Origin: JAULUH01 sp032111745
GTDB lineage: Bacteria; Chloroflexota; Anaerolineae; JAAEKA01
DNA length: 10,280 nucleotides
Assembly (NCBI GenBank): GCA_032111745.1
Contig: JAULUH010000318.1
Location: 1-10,280 of the forward strand
Direction: 5' to 3'
In this document: positions 1-5,574 of the stretch, one piece after another
How the letters are laid out: each line of letters starts with the position of its first letter
How positions within the stretch are numbered: position 1 is the first letter of the stretch
Position numbers and translations under genes: made by a program
The notes under the pieces: model-generated
The model's database searches: none
What the model saw: only the letters and a program-made list of their open reading frames with translations
What the model was told of the DNA's origin: nothing

Positions 1-4
1 ACCA

Positions 5-34
5 GAACACGGACGAACACGGACAGACACGGAC
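5..34. repeat. Tandem 10-base repeat, three copies
   Basis: Two exact copies of GAACACGGAC (5-14 and 15-24) are followed by one variant copy, AGACACGGAC (25-34). The last copy runs on into GCCGGAAC, the same continuation seen in the longer repeat at 98-130. The array sits at the left edge of the window, so it may extend further left. No coding frame is apparent across it. It is probably a degenerate dispersed spacer repeat; its function is unknown. Confidence 0.8.
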
Positions 35-46
35 GCCGGAACTTAC

Positions 47-71
47 CGCAGAGATGCAGAGGACGCAGAGG
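47..71. repeat. Short GCAGAG direct repeats in the spacer
   Basis: The hexamer GCAGAG occurs at 48-53, 56-61 and 65-70, with periods of 8 and 9 bases. From memory, strings of this GCAGAGA/GCAGAGG type are frequent in intergenic DNA of Chloroflexota, Planctomycetes and some other bacteria; this is recollection, not a search. No gene lies here and I see no strong hairpin. Confidence 0.6.
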
Positions 72-97
72 GGAACAAGGGCTGGAGGAGCCGGAGC

Positions 98-130
98 GGA
101 ACACGGACGCCGGACCGGAACACGGATGGA
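98..130. repeat. 19-base-period repeat upstream of the disaccharide genes
   Basis: GGAACACGGACGCCGGA (98-114) is followed at a 19-base period by GGAACACGGATGGA (117-130). The same unit and the same period recur at 2722-2757, just after the epimerase stop codon, so the GH130-epimerase pair is bracketed by related repeats. The remaining leader, 131-298, has no gene. A poor promoter candidate is present there (TTGCCT at 226-231, then CATGAT at 249-254, 17 bases apart), too weak to call. Confidence 0.75.
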
Positions 131-282
131 GGTGTGCGTTGCGAGGAAACTGGAGGGGCTTTTGAGAGGCCCGGCAAGACTCGCTCTTATCCACCGCAAC
201 ATGAACCCATCTGCCCGCGTGGGATTTGCCTGAGCAGTCAAACTGATGCATGATCGACATCGGCAATGGAAAACCAGAAATC

Positions 283-288
283 AAGGAG
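283..288 (+). promoter_or_regulatory. Ribosome binding site supporting a GTG start at 299
   Basis: AAGGAG at 283-288 lies 10 bases before an in-frame GTG at 299. The upstream in-frame ATG at 266 has no purine-rich Shine-Dalgarno sequence in front of it. This site is the main sequence reason to prefer 299 as the start of the GH130 gene. Confidence 0.5.
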
Positions 289-298
289 ACCAGAAGCC

Positions 299-1477
299 GT
301 GTTTGATCCTTTCGATGCTCGCCTGGCGCGGCTGCGGGCACAGCACCAGGCATTGATCGCCCGGCCCAACGAGGTCGATCCGGCCTGGGACAACGGGGTT
401 TACGTGCGCTACCGGTATCCTGTGATCACGGCGGCGCACGTGCCACTGGCGTGGCGCTACGACCTGAGCCCCACGACCAATCCCTTTCTGATGGAGCGGC
501 TGGGAGTCAACGCAACGCTCAACGCCGGTGCCCTCGAGCTGGACGGCAAGGTGCTGCTGGTGGTGCGCGTCGAGGGCTGGGACCGCAAGTCCTTCTTCGC
601 GGTGGCGGAGAGCGAGAACGGTATCGACAACTTCCGCTTCCGGGCAGAGCCGGTGGTGATGCCGGAGACCGCGGACCCCGACACCAACGTCTACGACATG
701 CGTCTGACGCTGCACGAGGACGGCTGGATCTACGGCGTGTTCTGCACCGAGCGGAAGGACCCCCAGGCGCCGACCGGGGATCTGAGCAGCGCGGTGGCGC
801 AGGCCGGAATCGCCCGCACCCGCGACCTGCGCACCTGGGAGCGGTTGCCCGACCTGCGCACGCCCTCACCCCAACAGCGCAACGTGGTTCTGCACCCGGA
901 GTTCATTGAGGGCCGGTATGCCTTTTACACCCGGCCCCAGGACGACTTCATCGCGGCCGGGAGCGGGGGCGGGATCGGCTGGGGTCTATCGGCATCGATG
1001 GACTCGGCGGTGATCGGCGAGGAGATCATCGTCGATGCGCGGGCCTATCACACCGTCAAGGAAGCCAAGAACGGCGAGGGCCCGCCGCCGATCAAGACGG
1101 CCCAGGGCTGGCTGCACCTGGCGCACGGCGTGCGCAACACGGCCGCGGGCTTGCGCTACGTGCTGTACGTGTACCTGAGCGACCTGGAGCGGCCCTGGGT
1201 GGTGACCCATCGCCCGGGCGGCTATTTCATCGCACCAGAGGGCGAGGAACGCACCGGGGATGTGTCGAACGTGGTCTTTGCCAACGGCTGGGTGGCGCGG
1301 GCGGAAGGCACCGTGCTGATCTACTACGCGTCCTCTGACACCCGGCTACACGTGGCCGTGTCGACGGTGGAGCGGCTGCTGGACTACGCCACGCACACCC
1401 CGGAGGATGGGCTGCGCTCGGCGGCCAGCGTGCAACAACGAATGGCGTTGATCCGCCACAACCGGGCCGTGGGCTGA
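299..1477 (+). CDS. GH130 4-O-beta-D-mannosyl-D-glucose phosphorylase
   Basis: This enzyme family uses phosphate to split beta-1,4-mannosyl-glucose into mannose-1-phosphate and glucose (EC 2.4.1.281) in the cytoplasm; no signal peptide is visible. From the GTG at 299 it is 392 residues, close to the roughly 390 of characterised GH130 subfamily 1 enzymes. Family blocks seen in order are YRYPVITAAH (39-48), TNPFLMERLG with NATLNAG (60-77), DRKSFFAVAES (95-105), TNVYDMRLT (129-137), RNVVLHPEF (194-202), HTVKEAKNGEGP (251-262), LAHGVRN (274-280) and ERTGDVSNV (317-325). Asp133 in VYDMR matches the catalytic acid of the Bacteroides fragilis enzyme (Asp131 there, from memory). The ATG at 266 would add 11 residues but has no ribosome site. 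The epimerase gene follows 39 bases later and would make this enzyme's substrate, which supports this specificity over mannosidase or mannooligosaccharide phosphorylase members of GH130. Confidence 0.93.
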   Translation: MFDPFDARLARLRAQHQALIARPNEVDPAWDNGVYVRYRYPVITAAHVPLAWRYDLSPTTNPFLMERLGVNATLNAGALELDGKVLLVVRVEGWDRKSFFAVAESENGIDNFRFRAEPVVMPETADPDTNVYDMRLTLHEDGWIYGVFCTERKDPQAPTGDLSSAVAQAGIARTRDLRTWERLPDLRTPSPQQRNVVLHPEFIEGRYAFYTRPQDDFIAAGSGGGIGWGLSASMDSAVIGEEIIVDARAYHTVKEAKNGEGPPPIKTAQGWLHLAHGVRNTAAGLRYVLYVYLSDLERPWVVTHRPGGYFIAPEGEERTGDVSNVVFANGWVARAEGTVLIYYASSDTRLHVAVSTVERLLDYATHTPEDGLRSAASVQQRMALIRHNRAVG

Positions 1478-1516
1478 GACCAGGCCCACCTGGCCCGGCG
1501 CACAGGAAACCGCACC

Positions 1517-2713
1517 ATGACACTTCCCCAACCGCAGTGCTGGGCGCAGCGCATCGAGGCCGAGCTGCGGGACAACATCCTGCGGTTTTGGAGCGAGAAG
1601 ACCCTCGACCGCGAAAACGGCGGCTTCTACGGCGCGATGACCAACGACCTGCGCGTCGACAACAGCGTGCCGCGCACGGCGGTGCTCACTGCCCGCATCC
1701 TGTGGACCTTCTCGGCGGCCTATGGCCGCTACGGCGAGGCCAGCTATGGGGAAACGGCTGCGAGGGCCTATGACACGATCCGGCGCCACTTCGTCGACGA
1801 AGCCTGTGGGGGGATATTCTGGGCGGTGGACCGCCACGGGCGGCCGGTGGAGGATCGCAAGCACGTCTATGCCCAGGCCTTCACCATCTACGGACTGGCC
1901 GAGTACTACCGGGCGACGGGTGCGCAGGCTGCACTGGCCCTGGCCCAGGAGCTATTTCGCCTGGTGGAGCGCCACAGCGCCGATCCGGTCTACGGCGGCA
2001 ACATCGAAGCCCTGAGCCGCACCTGGGGCGCGCTGGACGATATGCGCCTGAGCCCGCGCGACGTCAACTCCCGCAAGTCCATGAACACCTTGCTGCACCT
2101 GATGGAAGCCTATACCAACCTGCTGCGCGCCTGGCCTGACCCGGCCCTGCGCGCCAAGCAGGCTGGCCTGATCGAGATCTTTCTGCAACGCGTGATCGAT
2201 CCAGAGACGCACCACCAGCGGCTCTTCTTCGACGATGCCTGGAACTGGCGCCACCTGTCCGAGGTCGTATCGTATGGGCACGACATCGAGACCAGCTGGC
2301 TCCTGGTGGAAGCCGCGGAAGAACAGGGCGACCCCGCGCTCCTAGCGCGCGTCCAGGCGGAGGCTGTGCGCATGGCCACGGCAGTCTACGCGCAGGCGAT
2401 CGAGCCCGGCGGCAGTCTGGCCAACGAATCGGAGGATCAGACGGCCGGCGAGAAGCACTGGTGGCCGCAGGCCGAGGCTGTGGTCGGCTTCACCAATGCC
2501 TACCAACTCAGCGGCCAGCAGCATTTCGTCGCGGCCGCCGCCGGCTGCTGGGAGGCCATCGAGGCCAGGTTCGTGGACCGCGTGCACGGTGACTGGTACA
2601 AAGCACTGGATCGTCATGGCCGGCCAGACCCGAACCGGCTCAAGGTGGGCCCGTGGGAGTGCCCCTATCACCACGGGCGGATGTGCCTGGAGATGCTGCA
2701 GAGGCTTGGCTGA
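1517..2713 (+). CDS. Cellobiose 2-epimerase (AGE-type (alpha/alpha)6 barrel)
   Basis: The product has 398 residues and belongs to the N-acylglucosamine 2-epimerase superfamily. Cellobiose 2-epimerases (EC 5.1.3.11) interconvert glucose and mannose at the reducing end of beta-1,4 disaccharides, for example mannobiose to mannosyl-glucose. Residues matching the known active site are Arg60 (LTARILWTF), His194 (NTLLHLMEAY), His255 and Glu258 (SYGHDIETSWLL) and His385 (CPYHHGRMC). The Arg60-His194 spacing of 134 equals that of the Rhodothermus marinus enzyme (R66, H200; from memory). The motifs NGGFYG (34-39), GGIFWAVD (98-105) and WWPQAEAVVGF (315-325) are also typical. ATG 1517 follows AGGAAA (1504-1509) with a 7-base spacer. 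The partner GH130 gene upstream fits a mannan or mannobiose use pathway. AGE or a generic aldose-ketose isomerase is the less likely alternative, given the linked phosphorylase. Confidence 0.9.
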   Translation: MTLPQPQCWAQRIEAELRDNILRFWSEKTLDRENGGFYGAMTNDLRVDNSVPRTAVLTARILWTFSAAYGRYGEASYGETAARAYDTIRRHFVDEACGGIFWAVDRHGRPVEDRKHVYAQAFTIYGLAEYYRATGAQAALALAQELFRLVERHSADPVYGGNIEALSRTWGALDDMRLSPRDVNSRKSMNTLLHLMEAYTNLLRAWPDPALRAKQAGLIEIFLQRVIDPETHHQRLFFDDAWNWRHLSEVVSYGHDIETSWLLVEAAEEQGDPALLARVQAEAVRMATAVYAQAIEPGGSLANESEDQTAGEKHWWPQAEAVVGFTNAYQLSGQQHFVAAAAGCWEAIEARFVDRVHGDWYKALDRHGRPDPNRLKVGPWECPYHHGRMCLEMLQRLG

Positions 2714-2721
2714 GCCGGACC

Positions 2722-2757
2722 GGAACAGGGACGCTGGACGGGAACACGGACGCCGGG
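2722..2757. repeat. 19-base-period repeat downstream of the epimerase
   Basis: GGAACAGGGACGCTGGA (2722-2738) and GGAACACGGACGCCGGG (2741-2757) are spaced exactly 19 bases apart. The second copy matches the repeat at 98-114 in 16 of 17 positions. The array begins nine bases after the epimerase stop codon. No clear intrinsic terminator (GC stem with T run) is present between the epimerase and the next gene. Confidence 0.75.
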
Positions 2758-2801
2758 CCAGAAGGGGTCTGCGAGGAGCTCTTTGAGCGTACTGCCGGCG
2801 A

Positions 2802-2831
2802 TTGGCTGCAGTCGGGGAATCAGGATATATT
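2802..2831 (+). promoter_or_regulatory. Possible promoter giving a leaderless transcript
   Basis: TATATT at 2826-2831 matches five of six bases of the -10 consensus. TTGGCT at 2802-2807 is a fair -35 (four of six) with an 18-base spacer. Transcription would begin about 6-7 bases after the -10, which is at or next to the ATG at 2838, so the message would have little or no leader. The AGGA at 2822-2825 is 12 bases from the ATG, long for a ribosome site. The AT-rich patch stands out in this GC-rich DNA. Not proven. Confidence 0.35.
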
Positions 2832-2837
2832 AGCTTC

Positions 2838-3107
2838 ATGCCCCCGCCATTTTCGGACACCGATCCTCAAGCTGAGACTATATACCTGGAGCTACTCCGG
2901 CAGGCCCCAGCCTGGCGCAAGCTGGAGATGATCGGCCAGCTCAACGAGGCCGTGCGCATCCTGGCCCTGGCCGGGCTGCGCCAGCGCCATCCCAAGGCCG
3001 GGGAGGCAGAGTTGCGCCGCCGCCTGGCGGATCTGTACCTGGGGCCCGATCTGGCTGCGCGGGCCTATGGGCCACTGGAGGTCCAGGAGAAGGACGATGA
3101 TGCCTGA
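2838..3107 (+). CDS. Small helical protein paired with a nucleotidyltransferase
   Basis: This 89-residue soluble protein has no signal peptide or membrane segment. The sequence looks all-helical: TIYLELLRQAPAWRKLEMIG (15-34), then a helix with LNEAVRILALAGLRQRHP (35-52), then EAELRRRLADLYLGPDLAARAYGP (56-79), ending in an acidic tail (EKDDDA). The AGLRQRHP...ELRRRLADLYLG pattern resembles, from memory, small uncharacterised proteins often found in front of AbiEii-type nucleotidyltransferase genes in Chloroflexota and cyanobacteria. Its stop codon lies inside the next gene (11-base overlap), so the two are surely co-translated. It may be an antitoxin or partner of the enzyme; this is inferred from position only. 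The ATG at 2838 was chosen because the only earlier in-frame start is a TTG at 2802 that would add an unrelated-looking N-terminus and overlap the candidate promoter. Confidence 0.8.
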   Translation: MPPPFSDTDPQAETIYLELLRQAPAWRKLEMIGQLNEAVRILALAGLRQRHPKAGEAELRRRLADLYLGPDLAARAYGPLEVQEKDDDA

Positions 3108-3666
3108 ACCTATTGGGGTCACACTGCAGGTCATCGACGCGCTGGAGCAACTGGGGGTCCCCTACCTCATCGGAGGGTCGCTGGCCAGCACGCTGCACGG
3201 TGTACCACGGTCCACCCTCGACAGCGACCTGGTGGCGGCGCTCCAGCCCCATCATGTCGAGCCGCTGGTGAAGTTGCTTCAGGATGAATTCTACGTCGAC
3301 GATGCGACGATGCGGAAGGCGGTCCGGGACCGGCGCAGCTTCAATGTCATCCACCTGGCTACTATGTTCAAGGTGGACGTGTTCGTGCTGAAGGATAGGC
3401 CCTTTGATTATGCCCAACTGGAGCACGCTACCCCCCAAGTGATCGCCACGGATCCCGAGCGCAGGGCGCTTGTGGCCAGCGCTGAAGACACCATTCTGGC
3501 TAAGCTAGAGTGGTATCGCCAGGGCGGTGAAGTTTCCGAGCGGCAATGGCGAGATGTATTAGGGATTGTCAGAGTTCAGGCTGAGCGCCTGGATTGGGAG
3601 TACCTCCGGCGCCAGGCCACCAGCTTGGGTGTGGTCGATTTGCTGGCGCAAGTGCAGGGGCGTTAG
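3097..3666 (+). CDS. Nucleotidyltransferase, AbiEii/MNT-like
   Basis: The product has 189 residues. The polymerase-beta-type nucleotidyltransferase signature is present: LIGGSLAS (24-31), then RSTLDSDLV (38-46) with metal-binding Asp42 and Asp44, and a probable third acidic residue, Asp94, in FKVDVFV. The C-terminal part has the family pattern EDTILAKLEWYRQGG (130-144) and WRDVLGIV (151-158). Proteins of this kind transfer NMP to a protein or RNA target, and several act as toxins (AbiEii, MenT families); the target here is unknown. Two ATGs lie side by side (3097, 3100), preceded by AGGAGAAGG (3085-3093), overlapping the end of the small gene upstream. An earlier in-frame ATG at 3067 lacks such a site. 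The gene converges on the isomerase gene with only 13 bases between stops. The active-site residues look intact, so I call it functional, as a toxin-like enzyme or a housekeeping nucleotidyltransferase. Confidence 0.85.
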   Translation: MMPEPIGVTLQVIDALEQLGVPYLIGGSLASTLHGVPRSTLDSDLVAALQPHHVEPLVKLLQDEFYVDDATMRKAVRDRRSFNVIHLATMFKVDVFVLKDRPFDYAQLEHATPQVIATDPERRALVASAEDTILAKLEWYRQGGEVSERQWRDVLGIVRVQAERLDWEYLRRQATSLGVVDLLAQVQGR

Positions 3667-3679
3667 GCATCTATTAGCT

Positions 3680-4132
3680 CTATTCCGCCTCCATCTCCCG
3701 TATGCGCGCGATCTGTCTCTGGTTCCAGTCGTCGGTGCTGTAAGGGGTGCTGAACCAAGCCTCGAGGATCTCTCGGGCGATGGGGATTGACGTGGCCCGC
3801 AGGCTGAGGGCGAGCACGTTGGCGTGGTTCCAGATCCGCGCGCCCCGGGCCGTCTCGACGTCATGGCACAGCGCGGCGCGGATGCCGGCCACCTTGTTGG
3901 CGGCCAGGCTGGCGCCGGTGCCGGTCCAGCACATGACGATGGCCTCATCGGCCTCGCCGGCGACCACCCGGGCTACGGCCCGGCCAGTGACCAGCGGCCA
4001 GTCGTTGGCCTCGTCCGCCGGCTCGCCGACCTGGGGGCCGACGTAGGTGACGGCGTGCCCCCGCCTCGCCACGTCTTCCACCACGGCGTCTACCAGCGGA
4101 GAGTATTCATCGCTTGAGATCGTAATGCGCAT
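3680..4132 (-). CDS. RpiB/LacA/LacB-family sugar-phosphate isomerase, variant
   Basis: The product has 150 residues, the normal length for ribose-5-phosphate isomerase B, which interconverts ribose-5-phosphate and ribulose-5-phosphate. The core CWTGTGASLAANKVAGIRAAL (68-88) holds Cys68, the expected catalytic base, followed by the anion-hole glycine loop and the ANKVxGIRAAL signature. Two positions differ from standard RpiB: the early SDH is SDE (Glu9), and the HNDAN block is WNHAN (101-105), so the histidine that opens the sugar ring in E. coli RpiB is replaced by Trp101. The substrate may therefore not be ribose-5-phosphate. The start at 4132 follows GGAGG (4144-4148 on the opposite strand) by 11 bases and overlaps the end of the DUF1015 gene by 26 bases, so it is the last gene of the operon. 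No terminator is visible after the stop. Confidence 0.88.
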   Translation of the reverse strand: MRITISSDEYSPLVDAVVEDVARRGHAVTYVGPQVGEPADEANDWPLVTGRAVARVVAGEADEAIVMCWTGTGASLAANKVAGIRAALCHDVETARGARIWNHANVLALSLRATSIPIAREILEAWFSTPYSTDDWNQRQIARIREMEAE

Positions 4133-5567
4133 GGTGTGGCGCGCCTCCGTTCTGCCCTGACTGGTGACCGATCACCGATGGCCGCTCCTGGAGCGAGTTG
4201 ATCACCAACCCCGATGGCAGCTTGGGGTAGAAGTAGGTCGCCTTGGGGGGCAGCACCTGCTGCGCATCGGACACGGCCCGCAGCTGATCCAGGGTCGTTG
4301 GGTTGACCAGGAGAGCAGCCTGAAACGCCCCACCCCGGGTTTGTTCCATGGCTTCCCAAGCCTTGGGGGTGAATTGCACGTGGCGCTTGAGCTCCCCAGG
4401 CTCCGGACTGATACCCAACAGGGGACCCAACACCAGCATCTGTAACGCAGCCACATCTACCGCGGCCACTGCTGGGTGCAGAGCCGCCCCCGTTGCCATC
4501 GCCACCTCTGTCTCCGGCCTTCGCCGTAGCAAATAGGCTGGACTCGGGCCAGGCAGCACCAGTCCGAAGGCGCCATTCCCTGGCGAGTTCTCGCCCAGGG
4601 CCTCCAGCAGCGTCTTATCGTCGGACACCGGCACCATAACAAAGCTCGTCCGCAGCCCATTCAACAGGCGGGTGGCGTCGAAGCCGGGTATATCGTGCAC
4701 GCAGCGATGGGTGGGTAGGATCGCAACCCCCGGATCCTCTATAGCCGCGGCGTAGACCCAGGCGTAGTCGTAGGGCTGGAGCTCAACTGGCCCCGGCCCA
4801 GGGTGACTGACATAGCGAGGTAGAGCCGTCCACTCGGTCAAGGGCGGCGGCGGCGTATCCGGCAGCGCCCCACCCCGGCGGAAGCGCTGGTAGTTCAGCG
4901 CCGTCTCGTAGCGGTGGTGGCCATCGGCGATGTAGAAGGTTGCCGGCGCCAGGATCCTGGCAAAACTTGCGACAGCCCTGGCATCCTTGATCGCCCACAG
5001 GCTCTGCTCGACCTCATCGCTGTTCAGCAACATGACGTCAGGGCGCCGCCTGGTATGGGCTGCCAACAGGCCCTGGGCCTCTCCCTGGGAATCAGTATAC
5101 AGTAAGAAGATCGGGCTGCACTGGGCTCCGGTGGCAATGGTCAATGCCAGGCGATCGGCTTTGGCCGCCGGGAAAGTGCGCTCGTGGGGTAGGATGCCCT
5201 CACCCCAGGGCGCCAGCCGCAGCCGGAAGATCGCTCCCGTCCGCACGGCCCGTTGCCCATCGGGCATCACAAACCGCTCCCGCAGCGCGTAGATTGCCGG
5301 CCGCCTATCGCGGCGCAGGATGCCCCGGTCCTGCCAGGTGGCCAGGTCTGTTGCCGCGCGCACGTAGCGGTTCGACCAGTCGTCGTCGCCAGGCTCATCG
5401 CGGCTGAGGTCAACCCGGACGATGTTGTAGGGGTGCCGCGCGTAGAGGGCTGCCTGCTCGGACGGGCTGATCACGTCATAGGGCGGTGCCAGGAGCTCGT
5501 CCAGGCTCACGGCACCGGCAGCCCCCACATTGTAACGCCAGCCGCGGAAAGGTTGGATGCGGTCCAT
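4107..5567 (-). CDS. DUF1015 family protein (ParB/SerK-like)
   Basis: The product has 486 residues and is cytoplasmic. DUF1015 (PF06245) features are IQPFRGWRY at the N-terminus (4-12), LAPPYDVIS (26-34), NIVRVDLS (48-55), ILPHERTFPAAKADRL (125-140), the hallmark ADGHHRYETAL (214-224) and VLPPKATYFYPKLPSGL (438-454). The DGHHR block resembles the ParB/sulfiredoxin-fold nucleotide site found in free-serine kinases such as SerK and SbnI; that link is family-level inference, and the function of DUF1015 is not settled. The ATG at 5567 was chosen because IQPFRGWRY is the usual family N-terminus; an earlier in-frame start at 5609 would run back into the upstream gene. It starts 7 bases after the HAD-like gene stops, with only a weak ribosome site, suggesting coupled translation. 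The last ~25 residues after INSLQE look like non-family tail. Confidence 0.88.
   Translation of the reverse strand: MDRIQPFRGWRYNVGAAGAVSLDELLAPPYDVISPSEQAALYARHPYNIVRVDLSRDEPGDDDWSNRYVRAATDLATWQDRGILRRDRRPAIYALRERFVMPDGQRAVRTGAIFRLRLAPWGEGILPHERTFPAAKADRLALTIATGAQCSPIFLLYTDSQGEAQGLLAAHTRRRPDVMLLNSDEVEQSLWAIKDARAVASFARILAPATFYIADGHHRYETALNYQRFRRGGALPDTPPPPLTEWTALPRYVSHPGPGPVELQPYDYAWVYAAAIEDPGVAILPTHRCVHDIPGFDATRLLNGLRTSFVMVPVSDDKTLLEALGENSPGNGAFGLVLPGPSPAYLLRRRPETEVAMATGAALHPAVAAVDVAALQMLVLGPLLGISPEPGELKRHVQFTPKAWEAMEQTRGGAFQAALLVNPTTLDQLRAVSDAQQVLPPKATYFYPKLPSGLVINSLQERPSVIGHQSGQNGGAPHHAHYDLKR
4163..4176. repeat. Small inverted repeat in the end of the DUF1015 gene
   Basis: GGTGA (4163-4167) and TCACC (4172-4176) form a 5-base stem with a 4-base CCGA loop, next to a second CGATGG copy. 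Read on the - strand it is an ATCGGTGATCGGTCACC string. This type of GATCGGT string is common in spacers of related bacteria, from memory. It encodes the odd tail of the DUF1015 protein, so it may be spacer DNA that has become coding. It has no T run, so it is not a normal terminator. Confidence 0.4.
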
Positions 5568-5574
5568 AGCCGGC

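Noticed and set aside
5..130. CRISPR array
   Set aside because: The repeats are 10-19 bases with no unique spacers of regular size, and no cas genes are present.
1346..1864. 172-codon frame on the - strand across the GH130-epimerase junction
   Set aside because: It overlaps two well-supported genes on the other strand and shows no family motif.
98..2757. Insertion sequence or composite transposon ends
   Set aside because: The flanking repeats are direct, short and tandem; there are no terminal inverted repeats, transposase or target-site duplication visible.
2342..2860. 172-codon frame on the - strand over the epimerase end and the repeat
   Set aside because: It is antisense to the conserved epimerase C-terminus, with a composition typical of shadow frames.
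3667..3679. Bidirectional terminator between the convergent genes
   Set aside because: Only 13 bases separate the stops, and no stem with a T run is visible there or just inside either gene.
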